A stretch of DNA of 64,000 nucleotides, from the NCBI RefSeq assembly GCF_963662255.1, contig NW_026912191.1, positions 64,501 through 128,500 on the forward strand, read 5' to 3'. Both the position numbers and the translations under genes were made by a program. Shown here one piece after another: positions 8,896-22,299 of the stretch. The stretch comes from Cinclus cinclus (lineage: Eukaryota > Chordata > Aves > Passeriformes > Cinclidae). The stretch's first letter is position 1; each line of letters starts with the position of its first letter. The notes beneath the pieces were generated by a model that did no database searches, was not told the origin of the DNA, and worked only from the letters and a program-made list of their open reading frames with translations.

Positions 8896-11035
8896 GGGCT
8901 CCTGAGTTTGGCTTCTTGGGGAAAAGTGCATCCTTTCGGAGCCAAATTGCCTAACTTGCCTGCGGCCCGTCCTGGGCTTTTGCTACAAAAATTCCATAAG
9001 GACGAGGATTTCTCCCAGACCAAAGCTGCCTCCTCCTCCAAACCTGGCTGCCATCGGAGGCCCAAACGCGCCCTACAAAATGACATCTGCATTGTGGGTT
9101 CTTGAGTTTGGCTTCTTGGGGAAAAGTGCCTCCTTTCAAAGCAACTTGCCTAACTTGCCTGCGGCCTATGCGGGGTTTTTGCCTACAAAAATTCCATAAG
9201 GACGAGGATTTCTCCCAGACCAAAGCTGCCCCCTCCTCCAAACCTGGCTGACATCGGAGGCCCAAACGCGCCCTACAAAATGACATCTGCCAAGTGGGCT
9301 CTTGAGTTTGGCTTCTTGCGGAAAAGTGCCTCCTTTCAAAGCCAACTTGCCTGCGTCCCGTCCCGGGCTTTTGCTACAAAAATTCCATAAGGACGAGGAT
9401 TCCTCCCAGACCAAAGCTGCCCCCTCCTCCAAACCTGGCTGCCATCGGAGGCCCAAACGCGCCCTACAAAATGACATCTGCCAAGTGGGCTCTTGAGTTT
9501 GGATTTCTGGGGAAAAGTGCCTCCTTTCGGACTCAACTTGCCTGCGGCCCATGCAGGGCTTTTGCCTACAAAAATTCCATAAGGACGAGGATTTCTCCCA
9601 GACCAAAGCTGCCCCCTCCTCCAAACCTGGCTGCCATCGGAGGCCCAAACGTGCCCTACAAAATGACATCTGCCAAGTGGGCTCTTGAGTTTGGCTTCTT
9701 GGGTGGAAGTACCTCCTTTCAAAGCCAACTTGCCTGCGGCCCGTCCTGGGATTTGCCTACAAAAATTCCATAAGGACGAGGATTTCTCCCAGACCAAAGC
9801 TGCCCCCTCCTCCAAACCTGGCTGCCATCGGAGGCCCAAACTCGCCCCACAAAATGACACCTGCATTGAGGGTTCTTGAGTTTGGCTTCCTGGGGAAAAG
9901 TGCCTCCTTTCGGAGTCAACTTGCCTGCGGCCCATGCAGGGCTTTTGCCTACAAAAATTCCAGAAGGACGAGGATTTCTCCCAGACCAAAGCTGCCCCCT
10001 CCTCCAAACCTGGCTGCCATCGGAGGCCCAAACGTGCCCTACAAAATGACACCTGCCAAGTGGGCTCTTGAGTTTGGCTTCTTGGGTGGAAGTGCCTCCT
10101 TTCAAATCCAACTTGCCTGCGTCCCGTCCTGGGCTTTTGCCTACAAAAATTCCATAAGGACGAGGATTTCTCCCAGACCAAAGCTGCCCCCTCCTCCAAA
10201 CCTGGCTGCCATCGGAGGCCCAAACGCGCCCTACAAAATGACATCTGCCAAGTGGGCTCTTGAGTTTGGCTTCTTGCGGAAAAGTGCCTCCTTTCAAAGC
10301 CAACTTGCCTAACTAGCCTGCGGCCCGTGCTGGGCTTTAGACTACAAAAATTCCATAAGGACGAGGATTTCTCCCAGACCAAAGCTGCCCCCTCCTCCAA
10401 ACCTGGCTGCCATCGGAGGCCCAAACGCGCCCTACAAAATGACATCTGCCAAGTGGGCTCTTGAGTTTGGCTTTCTGGGGAAAAGTGCCTCCTTTCGGAG
10501 TCAACTTGCCTGCGGCCCATGCAGGGCTTTTGCCTCCAAAAATTCCATAAGGACGAGGATTTCTCCCAGACCAAAGCTGCCCCCTCCTCCAAACCTGGCT
10601 GCCATTGGAGGCCCAAACGCGCCCTACAAAATGACATCTGCCAAGTGGGCTCTTGAGTTTGGCTTCTTGGGGGAAAGTGCCTCCTTTCAAAGCCAACTTG
10701 CCAAACTAGCCTGCGGCCCGTGCTGGGCTTTAGACTACAAAAATTCCATAAGGACGAGGATTTCTCCCAGACCAAAGCTGCCCCCTCCTCCAAACCTGGC
10801 TGCCATCAGAGGCCCAAACGCGCCCCACAAAATGACACCTGCATTGAGGGTTCTTGAGTTTGGCTTCCTGGGGAAAAGTGCCTCCTTTCGGACTCAACTT
10901 GCCTGCGGCCCATGCAGGGCTTTTGCCTCCAAAAATTCCATAAGGACGAGGATTTCTCCCAGACCAAAGCTGCCCCCTCCTCCAAACCTGGCTGCCATCG
11001 GAGGCCCAAACGCGCCCTACAAAATGACATCTGCA
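8300..11035. repeat. Block C, first copy (14 monomers; partner 13344-16079)
   Basis: Matches 13344-16079 at an offset of 5,044 bp (26 monomers), with the same rare variants: CCTGGGATTTGCC near 9745 and 14789, AAACTCGCCCC near 9838 and 14882, TCAAATCCAAC near 10103 and 15147, and CTGCGGCCTATGCGG near 9159 and 14203. The match ends where CATTGTGGG (11035) faces CCAAGTGGG (16079). Confidence 0.87.
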
Positions 11036-11216
11036 TTGTGGGTTCTTGAGTTTGGCTTCTTGGGGAAAAGTGCCTCCTTTCAAAGCAACTTGCCTAACTT
11101 GCCTGCGGCCCATGCGGGGTTTTTGCCTACAAAAATTCCATAAGGACGAGGATTTCTCCCAGACCAAAGCTGCCCCCTCCTCCAAACCTGGCTGCCATCG
11201 GAGGCCCAAACGTGCC

Positions 11217-12566
11217 CTACAAAATGACATCTGCCAAGTGGGCTCTTGAGTTTGGCTTCTTGGGGAAAAGTGACTCCTTTCAAAACCAACTTGCCTGCAT
11301 CCCGTCGCGGGCTTTTGCTACAAAAATTCCATAAGGACGAGGATTCCTCCCAGACCAAAGCTGCCCCCTCCTCCAAACCTGGCTGCCATCGGAGGCCCAA
11401 ACGTGCCCTACAAAATGACACCTGCCAAGTGGGCTCTTGAGTTTGGCTTCTTGGGGAAAAGTGACTCCTTTCAAAACCAACTTGCCTGCATCCCGTCGCG
11501 GGCTTTTGCTACAAAAATTCCATAAGGACGAGGATTCCTCCCAGACCAAAGCTGCCCCCTCCTCCAAACCTGGCTGCCATCGGAGGCCCAAACGCGCCCT
11601 ACAAAATGACATCTGCCAAGTGGGCTCTTGAGTTTGGCTTTCTGGGGAAAAGTGCCTCCTTTCGGAGCCAACTTGCCTGCGGCCCATGCAGGGCTCTTGC
11701 CGACAAAAATTCCATAAGGACGAGGATTTCTCCCAGACCAAAGCTGCCCCCTCCTCCAAACCTGGCTGCCATCGGAGGCCCAAACGTGCCCTACAAAATG
11801 ACATCTGCCAAGTGGGCTCTTGAGTTTGGCTTCTTGGGTGGAAGTGCCTCCTTTCAAAGCCAACTTGCCTGCGGCCCGTGCTGGGCTTTTGCCTACAAAA
11901 ATTCCATAAGGACGAGGATTTCTCCCAGACCAAAGCTGCCCCCTCCGCCAAACCTGGCTGCCATTGGAGGCCCAAACGCGCCCTACAAAATGACATCTGC
12001 CAAGTGGGCTCTTGAGTTTGGCTTCTTGGGGGAAAGTGCCTCCTTTCAAAGCCAACTTGCCAAACTAGCCAGCGGCCCGTGCTGGGCTTTAGACTACAAA
12101 AATTCCATAAGGACGAGGATTTCTCCCAGACCAAAGCTGCCCCCTCCTCCAAACCTGGCTGCCATCAGAGGCCCAAACGCGCCCCACAAAATGACACCTG
12201 CATTGAGGTTCTTGCGTTTGGCTTCCTGTGGAAAAGTGCCTCCTTTCGGAGTCAACTTGCCTGCGGCCCATGCAGGGCTTTTGCCTCCAAAAATTCCAGA
12301 AGGACGAGGATTTCTCCCAGACCAAAGCTGCCCCCTCCTCCAAACCTGGCTGCCATCGGAGGCCCAAACGCGCCCTACAAAATGACATCTGCCAAGTGGG
12401 CTCTTGAGTTTGGCTTCTTGGGTGGAAGTACCTCCTTTCAAAGCCAACTTGCCTGCGGCCCGTCCTGGGCTTTTGCCTACAAAAATTCCAGAAGGACGAG
12501 GATTTCTCCCAGACCAAAGCTGCCCCCTCCTCCAAACCTAGCTGCCATCGGTGGCCCAAACGCGCC
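11217..12566. repeat. 1,350-bp tandem duplication, copy 1 (7 monomers)
   Basis: Matches 12567-13916 at an offset of exactly 1,350 bp. The block starts just before a CGTCGCGGG-type 191-bp monomer and includes the CTTGCGTTTGGC and TCCTGTGGAAAAG variants. I noticed one base difference between the copies (GCCTAC near 12478 versus GCCTGC near 13828), but I did not align every base. Confidence 0.87.
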
Positions 12567-13916
12567 CTACAAAATGACATCTGCCAAGTGGGCTCTTGAG
12601 TTTGGCTTCTTGGGGAAAAGTGACTCCTTTCAAAACCAACTTGCCTGCATCCCGTCGCGGGCTTTTGCTACAAAAATTCCATAAGGACGAGGATTCCTCC
12701 CAGACCAAAGCTGCCCCCTCCTCCAAACCTGGCTGCCATCGGAGGCCCAAACGTGCCCTACAAAATGACACCTGCCAAGTGGGCTCTTGAGTTTGGCTTC
12801 TTGGGGAAAAGTGACTCCTTTCAAAACCAACTTGCCTGCATCCCGTCGCGGGCTTTTGCTACAAAAATTCCATAAGGACGAGGATTCCTCCCAGACCAAA
12901 GCTGCCCCCTCCTCCAAACCTGGCTGCCATCGGAGGCCCAAACGCGCCCTACAAAATGACATCTGCCAAGTGGGCTCTTGAGTTTGGCTTTCTGGGGAAA
13001 AGTGCCTCCTTTCGGAGCCAACTTGCCTGCGGCCCATGCAGGGCTCTTGCCGACAAAAATTCCATAAGGACGAGGATTTCTCCCAGACCAAAGCTGCCCC
13101 CTCCTCCAAACCTGGCTGCCATCGGAGGCCCAAACGTGCCCTACAAAATGACATCTGCCAAGTGGGCTCTTGAGTTTGGCTTCTTGGGTGGAAGTGCCTC
13201 CTTTCAAAGCCAACTTGCCTGCGGCCCGTGCTGGGCTTTTGCCTACAAAAATTCCATAAGGACGAGGATTTCTCCCAGACCAAAGCTGCCCCCTCCGCCA
13301 AACCTGGCTGCCATTGGAGGCCCAAACGCGCCCTACAAAATGACATCTGCCAAGTGGGCTCTTGAGTTTGGCTTCTTGGGGGAAAGTGCCTCCTTTCAAA
13401 GCCAACTTGCCAAACTAGCCAGCGGCCCGTGCTGGGCTTTAGACTACAAAAATTCCATAAGGACGAGGATTTCTCCCAGACCAAAGCTGCCCCCTCCTCC
13501 AAACCTGGCTGCCATCAGAGGCCCAAACGCGCCCCACAAAATGACACCTGCATTGAGGTTCTTGCGTTTGGCTTCCTGTGGAAAAGTGCCTCCTTTCGGA
13601 GTCAACTTGCCTGCGGCCCATGCAGGGCTTTTGCCTCCAAAAATTCCAGAAGGACGAGGATTTCTCCCAGACCAAAGCTGCCCCCTCCTCCAAACCTGGC
13701 TGCCATCGGAGGCCCAAACGCGCCCTACAAAATGACATCTGCCAAGTGGGCTCTTGAGTTTGGCTTCTTGGGTGGAAGTACCTCCTTTCAAAGCCAACTT
13801 GCCTGCGGCCCGTCCTGGGCTTTTGCCTGCAAAAATTCCAGAAGGACGAGGATTTCTCCCAGACCAAAGCTGCCCCCTCCTCCAAACCTAGCTGCCATCG
13901 GTGGCCCAAACGCGCC
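12567..13916. repeat. 1,350-bp tandem duplication, copy 2 (7 monomers)
   Basis: Directly abuts copy 1 and repeats the same seven-monomer order. Its downstream neighbour carries GGGCTCCTGAG, as does the sequence after 8895, so the duplication was inserted inside an older block layout. Confidence 0.87.
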
Positions 13917-16079
13917 CTACAAAATGACATCTGCCAAGTGGGCTCCTGAGTTTGGCTTCTTGGGGAAAAGTGCATCCTTTCGGAGCCAAATTGCCTAACT
14001 TGCCTGCGGCCCGTCCTGGGCTTTTGCTACAAAAATTCCATAAGGACGAGGATTTCTCCCAGACCAAAGCTGCCTCCTCCTCCAAACCTGGCTGCCATCG
14101 GAGGCCCAAACGCGCCCTACAAAATGACATCTGCATTGTGGGTTCTTGAGTTTGGCTTCTTGGGGAAAAGTGCCTCCTTTCAAAGCAACTTGCCTAACTT
14201 GCCTGCGGCCTATGCGGGGTTTTTGCCTACAAAAATTCCATAAGGACGAGGATTTCTCCCAGACCAAAGCTGCCCCCTCCTCCAAACCTGGCTGACATCG
14301 GAGGCCCAAACGCGCCCTACAAAATGACATCTGCCAAGTGGGCTCTTGAGTTTGGCTTCTTGCGGAAAAGTGCCTCCTTTCAAAGCCAACTTGCCTGCGT
14401 CCCGTCCCGGGCTTTTGCTACAAAAATTCCATAAGGACGAGGATTCCTCCCAGACCAAAGCTGCCCCCTCCTCCAAACCTGGCTGCCATCGGAGGCCCAA
14501 ACGCGCCCTACAAAATGACATCTGCCAAGTGGGCTCTTGAGTTTGGATTTCTGGGGAAAAGTGCCTCCTTTCGGACTCAACTTGCCTGCGGCCCATGCAG
14601 GGCTTTTGCCTACAAAAATTCCATAAGGACGAGGATTTCTCCCAGACCAAAGCTGCCCCCTCCTCCAAACCTGGCTGCCATCGGAGGCCCAAACGTGCCC
14701 TACAAAATGACATCTGCCAAGTGGGCTCTTGAGTTTGGCTTCTTGGGTGGAAGTACCTCCTTTCAAAGCCAACTTGCCTGCGGCCCGTCCTGGGATTTGC
14801 CTACAAAAATTCCATAAGGACGAGGATTTCTCCCAGACCAAAGCTGCCCCCTCCTCCAAACCTGGCTGCCATCGGAGGCCCAAACTCGCCCCACAAAATG
14901 ACACCTGCATTGAGGGTTCTTGAGTTTGGCTTCCTGGGGAAAAGTGCCTCCTTTCGGAGTCAACTTGCCTGCGGCCCATGCAGGGCTTTTGCCTACAAAA
15001 ATTCCAGAAGGACGAGGATTTCTCCCAGACCAAAGCTGCCCCCTCCTCCAAACCTGGCTGCCATCGGAGGCCCAAACGTGCCCTACAAAATGACACCTGC
15101 CAAGTGGGCTCTTGAGTTTGGCTTCTTGGGTGGAAGTGCCTCCTTTCAAATCCAACTTGCCTGCGTCCCGTCCTGGGCTTTTGCCTACAAAAATTCCATA
15201 AGGACGAGGATTTCTCCCAGACCAAAGCTGCCCCCTCCTCCAAACCTGGCTGCCATCGGAGGCCCAAACGCGCCCTACAAAATGACATCTGCCAAGTGGG
15301 CTCTTGAGTTTGGCTTCTTGCGGAAAAGTGCCTCCTTTCAAAGCCAACTTGCCTAACTAGCCTGCGGCCCGTGCTGGGCTTTAGACTACAAAAATTCCAT
15401 AAGGACGAGGATTTCTCCCAGACCAAAGCTGCCCCCTCCTCCAAACCTGGCTGCCATCGGAGGCCCAAACGCGCCCTACAAAATGACATCTGCCAAGTGG
15501 GCTCTTGAGTTTGGCTTTCTGGGGAAAAGTGCCTCCTTTCGGAGTCAACTTGCCTGCGGCCCATGCAGGGCTTTTGCCTCCAAAAATTCCATAAGGACGA
15601 GGATTTCTCCCAGACCAAAGCTGCCCCCTCCTCCAAACCTGGCTGCCATTGGAGGCCCAAACGCGCCCTACAAAATGACATCTGCCAAGTGGGCTCTTGA
15701 GTTTGGCTTCTTGGGGGAAAGTGCCTCCTTTCAAAGCCAACTTGCCAAACTAGCCTGCGGCCCGTGCTGGGCTTTAGACTACAAAAATTCCATAAGGACG
15801 AGGATTTCTCCCAGACCAAAGCTGCCCCCTCCTCCAAACCTGGCTGCCATCAGAGGCCCAAACGCGCCCCACAAAATGACACCTGCATTGAGGGTTCTTG
15901 AGTTTGGCTTCCTGGGGAAAAGTGCCTCCTTTCGGACTCAACTTGCCTGCGGCCCATGCAGGGCTTTTGCCTCCAAAAATTCCATAAGGACGAGGATTTC
16001 TCCCAGACCAAAGCTGCCCCCTCCTCCAAACCTGGCTGCCATCGGAGGCCCAAACGCGCCCTACAAAATGACATCTGCC
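13344..16079. repeat. Block C, second copy
   Basis: Partner of 8300-11035. Its left part also matches 15.91-17.49 kb at an offset of 2,336 bp (12 monomers), so this stretch has been copied at least twice at different unit lengths. Confidence 0.87.
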
Positions 16080-17490
16080 AAGTGGGCTCTTGAGTTTGGC
16101 TTCTTGGGTGGAAGTGCCTCCTTTCAAAGCCAACTTGCCTGCGGCCCGTCCTGGGCTTTTGCCTACAAAAATTCCATAAGGACGAGGATTTCTCCCAGAC
16201 CAAAGCTGCCCCCTCCTCCAAACCTAGCTGCCATCGGTGGCCCAAACGCGCCCTACAAAATGACATCTGCCAAGTGGGCTCCTGAGTTTGGCTTCTTGGG
16301 GAAAAGTGCCTCCTTTCGGAGCCAAATTGCCTAACTTGCCTGCGGCCCGTCCTGGGCTTCTGCTACAAAAATTCCATAAGGACGAGGATTTCTCCCAGAC
16401 CAAAGCTGCCTCCTCCTCCAAACCTGGCTGCCATCGGAGGCCCAAACGCGCCCTACAAAATGACATCTGCATTGTGGGTTCTTGAGTTTGGCTTCTTGGG
16501 GAAAAGTGCCTCCTTTCAAAGCAACTTGCCTAACTTGCCTGCGGCCCATGCGGGGTTTTTGCCTACAAAAATTCCATAAGGACGAGGATTTCTCCCAGAC
16601 CAAAGCTGCCCCCTCCTCCAAACCTGGCTGACATCGGAGGCCCAAACGCGCCCTACAAAATGACACCTGCCAAGTGGGCTCTTGAGTTTGGCTTCTTGGG
16701 GAAAAGTGCCTCCTTTCAAAGCCAACTTGCCTGCGTCCCGTCCCGGGCTTTTGCTACAAAAATTCCATAAGGACGAGGATTCCTCCCAGACCAAAGCTGC
16801 CCCCTCCTCCAAACCTGGCTGCCATCGGAGGCCCAAACGCGCCCTACAAAATGACATCTGCCAAGTGGGCTCTTGAGTTTGGCTTTCTGGGGAAAAGTGC
16901 CTCCTTTCGGACTCAACTTGCCTGCGGCCAATGCAGGGCTTTTGCCTACAAAAATACCATAAGGACGAGGATTTCTCCCAGACCAAAGCTGCCCCCTCCT
17001 CCAAACCTGGCTGCCATCGGAGGCCCAAACGTGCCCTACAAAATGACATCTGCCAAGTGGGCTCTTGAGTTTGGCTTCTTGGGTGGAAGTACCTCCTTTC
17101 AAAGCCAACTTGCCTGCGGCCCGTCCTGGGATTTGCCTACAAAAATTCCATAAGGACGAGGATTTCTCCCAGACCAAAGCTGCCCCCTCCTCCAAACCTG
17201 GCTGCCATCGGAGGCCCAAACTCGCCCCACAAAATGACACCTGCATTGAGGGTTCTTGAGTTTGGCTTCTTGGGGAAAAGTGCCTCCTTTCGGAGTCAAC
17301 TTGCCTGCGGCCCATGCAGGGCTTTTGCCTACAAAAATTCCAGAAGGACGAGGATTTCTCCCAGACCAAAGCTGCCCCCTCCTCCAAACCTGGCTGCCAT
17401 CGGAGGCCCAAACGTGCCCTACAAAATGACACCTGCCAAGTGGGCTCTTGAGTTTGGCTTCTTGGGTGGAAGTGCCTCCTTTCAAAGCCA
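15910..17490. repeat. Copy of 13.58-15.16 kb at 2,336-bp offset
   Basis: It follows the monomer order of 13.58-15.16 kb, including the CCTGGGATTTGCC and AAACTCGCCCC variants. It diverges near 17490, where TCAAAGCCAACTAGCC replaces TCAAATCCAACTTGCC. Confidence 0.82.
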
Positions 17491-19380
17491 ACTAGCCTGC
17501 AGCCCATTCTGGGCTTTTGCCTACAAAAATTCCATAAGGACGAGGATTTCTCCCAGACCAAAGCTGCCCCCTCCTCCAAACCTGGCTGCCATCGGAGGCC
17601 CAAACGCGCCCTACAAAATGACATCTGCCAAGTGGGCTCTTGAGTTTGGCTTCTTGCGGAAAAGTGCCTCCTTTCAAAGCCAACTTGCCTAACTAGCCTG
17701 CGGCCCGTGCTGGGCTTTTGAGTACAAAAATTCCATAAGGACGAGGATTTCTCCCAGACCAAAGCTGCCCCCTCCTCCAAACCTGGCTGCCATCGGAGGC
17801 CCAAACGCGCCCTACAAAATGACATCTGCCAAGTGGGCTCTTGAGTTTGGCTTCTTGGGGGAAAGTGCCTCCTTTCAAAGCCAACTTGCCTGCGTCCCGT
17901 TCTGGGCTTTTGCCTACAAAAATTCCATAAGAACGAGGATTTCTCCCAGACCAAAGCTGCCCCCTCCTCCAAACCTGGCTGCCATCGGAGGCCCAAACGC
18001 GCCCTAGAAAATGACATCTGCCAAGTGGGTTCTTGAGTTTGGCTTCTTGGGGAAAAGTGCCTCCTTTCGGAGCCAACTTGCCTAACTTGCCTGCGGCCCG
18101 TCCTGGGCTTTTGAGTACAAAAATTCCATAAGGACGAGGATTTCTCCCAGACCAAAGCTGCCCCCTCCTCCAAACCTGGCTGCCATCGGAGGCCCAAACG
18201 CGCCCTACAAAATGACATCTGCCAAGTGGGCTCTTGAGTTTGGCTTCTTGGGGAAAAGTGACTCCTTTCAAAACCAACTTGCCTAACTTGCCTGCGGCCT
18301 GTCCTGGGCTTTTGCCTCCAAAAATTCCAGAAGGACGAGGATTTCTCCCAGGCCAAAGCTGCCCCCTCCTCCAAACCTGGCTGCCATCGGAGGCCCAAAC
18401 GTGCCCTACAAAATGACACCTGCCTAGTGGGCTCTTGAGTTTGGCTTCTTGGGGAAAAGTGACTCCTTTCAAAACCAACTTGCCTGTGTCCCGTCCCGGG
18501 CTTTTGCTACAAAAATTCCATAAGGACGAGGATTTCTCCGAGACCAAAGCTGCCCCCTCCTCCAAACCTGGCTGCCATCGGAGGCCCAAACGCGCCCTAC
18601 AAAATGACATCTGCATTGAGGGTTCTTCAGTTTGGCTTCTTGGGGAAAAGTGCCTCCTTTCGGAGCCAACTTGCTTAACTTGCCTGCGGCCCGTCCTGGG
18701 CTTTTGCCTCCATAAATTCCAGAAGGACGAGGATTTCTCCCAGGCCAAAGCTGCCCCCTCCTCCAAACCTGGCTGCCATCAGAGGCCCAAACGTGCCCTA
18801 CAAAATGACATCTGCCAAGTGGGCTCTTGAGTTTGGCTTCTTGGGGAAAAGTGACTCCTTTCAAAACCAACTTGCCTGTGTCCCGTCCCGGGCTTTTGCT
18901 ACAAAAATTCCATAAGGACGAGGATTTCTCCCAGAACAAAGCTGCCCCCTCCTCCAAACCTGGCTGCCATCGGAGGCCCAAACGCGCCCTACAAAATGAC
19001 ATCTGCCAAGTGGGCTCTTGAGTTTGGCTTCTTGGGTGGAAGTGCCTCCTTTCAAAGCCAACTTGCCTGCGGCCCGTCCTGGGCTTTTGCCTACAAAAAT
19101 TCCAGAAGGACGAGGATTTCTCCCAGACCAAAGCTGCCCCCTCCTCCAAACCTGGCTGCCATCGGAGGCCCAAACGTGCCCTACAAAATGACACCTGCCA
19201 AGTGGGCTCTTGAGTTTGGCTTCTTGGGTGGAAGCGCCTCCTTTCAAAGCCAACTTGCCTGCGGCCCGTCCTGGGCTTTTGCCTACAAAAATTCCATAAG
19301 GACGAGGATTTCTCCCAGACCAAAGCTGCCCCCTCCTCCAAACCTGGCTGCCATCGGAGGCCCAAACGCGCCCCACAAAA
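17235..19380. repeat. 11-monomer higher-order unit (2,146 bp), copy 1
   Basis: Matches 19381 onward at an offset of 2,146 bp. Private markers are CCAACTAGCCTGCAGCCC, CATAAGAACGAGG, CCCTAGAAAATGAC, CACCTGCCTAGTGGGC, GTTCTTCAGTTTGG and CCTCCATAAATTCC. Confidence 0.88.
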
Positions 19381-21380
19381 TGACACCTGCATTGAGGGTT
19401 CTTGAGTTTGGCTTCTTGGGGAAAAGTGCCTCCTTTCAGAGTCAACTTGCCTGCGGCCCATGCAGGGCTTTTGCCTACAAAAATTCCAGAAGGACGAGGA
19501 TTTCTCCCAGACCAAAGCTGCCCCCTCCTCCAAACCTGGCTGCCATCGGAGGCCCAAACGTGCCCTACAAAATGACACCTGCCAAGTGGGCTCTTGAGTT
19601 TGGCTTCTTGGGTGGAAGTGCCTCCTTTCAAAGCCAACTAGCCTGCAGCCCATTCTGGGCTTTTGCCTACAAAAATTCCATAAGGACGAGGATTTCTCCC
19701 AGACCAAAGCTGCCCCCTCCTCCAAACCTGGCTGCCATCGGAGGCCCAAACGCGCCCTACAAAATGACATCTGCCAAGTGGGCTCTTGAGTTTGGCTTCT
19801 TGCGGAAAAGTGCCTCCTTTCAAAGCCAACTTGCCTAACTAGCCTGCGGCCCGTGCTGGGCTTTTGAGTACAAAAATTCCATAAGGACGAGGATTTCTCC
19901 CAGACCAAAGCTGCCCCCTCCTCCAAACCTGGCTGCCATCGGAGGCCCAAACGCGCCCTACAAAATGACATCTGCCAAGTGGGCTCTTGAGTTTGGCTTC
20001 TTGGGGGAAAGTGCCTCCTTTCAAAGCCAACTTGCCTGCGTCCCGTTCTGGGCTTTTGCCTACAAAAATTCCATAAGAACGAGGATTTCTCCCAGACCAA
20101 AGCTGCCCCCTCCTCCAAACCTGGCTGCCATCGGAGGCCCAAACGCGCCCTAGAAAATGACATCTGCCAAGTGGGTTCTTGAGTTTGGCTTCTTGGGGAA
20201 AAGTGCCTCCTTTCGGAGCCAACTTGCCTAACTTGCCTGCGGCCCGTCCTGGGCTTTTGAGTACAAAAATTCCATAAGGACGAGGATTTCTCCCAGACCA
20301 AAGCTGCCCCCTCCTCCAAACCTGGCTGCCATCGGAGGCCCAAACGCGCCCTACAAAATGACATCTGCCAAGTGGGCTCTTGAGTTTGGCTTCTTGGGGA
20401 AAAGTGACTCCTTTCAAAACCAACTTGCCTAACTTGCCTGCGGCCTGTCCTGGGCTTTTGCCTCCAAAAATTCCAGAAGGACGAGGATTTCTCCCAGGCC
20501 AAAGCTGCCCCCTCCTCCAAACCTGGCTGCCATCGGAGGCCCAAACGTGCCCTACAAAATGACACCTGCCTAGTGGGCTCTTGAGTTTGGCTTCTTGGGG
20601 AAAAGTGACTCCTTTCAAAACCAACTTGCCTGTGTCCCGTCCCGGGCTTTTGCTACAAAAATTCCATAAGGACGAGGATTTCTCCCAGACCAAAGCTGCC
20701 CCCTCCTCCAAACCTGGCTGCCATCGGAGGCCCAAACGCGCCCCACAAAATGACATCTGCATTGAGGGTTCTTCAGTTTGGCTTCTTGGGGAAAAGTGCC
20801 TCCTTTCGGAGCCAACTTGCCTAACTTGCCTGCGGCCCGTCCTGGGCTTTTGCCTCCATAAATTCCAGAAGGACGAGGATTTCTCCCAGGCCAAAGCTGC
20901 CCCCTCCTCCAAACCTGGCTGCCATCAGAGGCCCAAACGTGCCCTACAAAATGACATCTGCCAAGTGGGCTCTTGAGTTTGGCTTCTTGGGGAAAAGTGA
21001 CTCCTTTCAAAACCAACTTGCCTGTGTCCCGTCCCGGGCTTTTGCTACAAAAATTCCATAAGGACGAGGATTTCTCCCAGAACAAAGCTGCCCCCTCCTC
21101 CAAACCTGGCTGCCATCGGAGGCCCAAACGCGCCCTACAAAATGACATCTGCCAAGTGGGCTCTTGAGTTTGGCTTCTTGGGTGGAAGTGCCTCCTTTCA
21201 AAGCCAACTTGCCTGCGGCCCGTCCTGGGCTTTTGCCTACAAAAATTCCATAAGGACGAGGATTTCTCCCAGACCAAAGCTGCCCCCTCCTCCAAACCTG
21301 GCTGCCATCGGAGGCCCAAACGTGCCCTACAAAATGACACCTGCCAAGTGGGCTCTTGAGTTTGGCTTCTTGGGGAAAAG
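19381..21380. repeat. 11-monomer higher-order unit (2,146 bp), copy 2
   Basis: Tandem neighbour of the preceding unit with the same private markers. It begins to differ near 21.24 kb (CCATAAGG versus CCAGAAGG at 19.10 kb) and clearly near 21.37 kb (GGGGAAAAG versus GGTGGAAGC). Confidence 0.86.
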
Positions 21381-22299
21381 TGCCTCCTTTCGGAGTCAAC
21401 TTGCCTGCGGCCCATGCAGGGCTTTTGCCTACAAAAATTCCAGAAGGACGAGGATTTCTCCCAGACCAAAGCTGCCCCCTCCTCCAAACCTGGCTGCCAT
21501 CGGAGGCCCAAACGTGCCCTACAAAATGACACCTGCCAAGTGGGCTCTTGAGTTTGGCTTCTTGGGTGGAACTGCCTCCTTTCAAAGCCAACTTGCCTGC
21601 GGCCGGTCCTGGGCTTTTGCCTACAAAAATTCCATAAGGACGAGGATTTCTCCCAGACCAAAGCTGCCCCCTCCTCCAAACCTGGCTGCCATCGGAGGCC
21701 CAAACGCGCCCTACAAAATGACACCTGCCAAGTGGGCTCTTGAGTTTGGCTTCTTGGGGAAAAGTGACTCCTTTCAAAACCAACTTGCCTGCGTCCCGTC
21801 CCGGGCTTTTGCTACAAAAATTCCATAAGGACGAGGATTCCTCCCAGACCAAAGCTGCCCCCTCCTCCAAACCTGGCTGCCATCGGAGGCCCAAACGCGC
21901 CCTACAAAATGACATCTGCCAAGTGGGCTCTTGAGTTTGGCTTTCTGGGGAAAAGTGCCTCCTTTCGGACTCAACTTGCCTGCGGCCCATTCAGGGCTTT
22001 TGCCTACAAAAATTCCAGAAGGACGAGGATTTCTCCCAGACCAAAGCTGCCCCCTCCTCCAAACCTGGCTGCCATCGGAGGCCCAAACGTGCCCTACAAA
22101 ATGACATCTGCCAAGTGGGCTCTTGAGTTTGGCTTCTTGGGTGGAAGTGCCTCCTTTCAAAGCCAACTAGCCTGCAGCCCATTCTGGGCTTTTGCCTACA
22201 AAAATTCCATAAGGACGAGGATTTCTCCCAGACCAAAGCTGCCCCCTCCTCCAAACCTGGCTGCCATCGGAGGCCCAAACGCGCCCTACAAAATGACAT

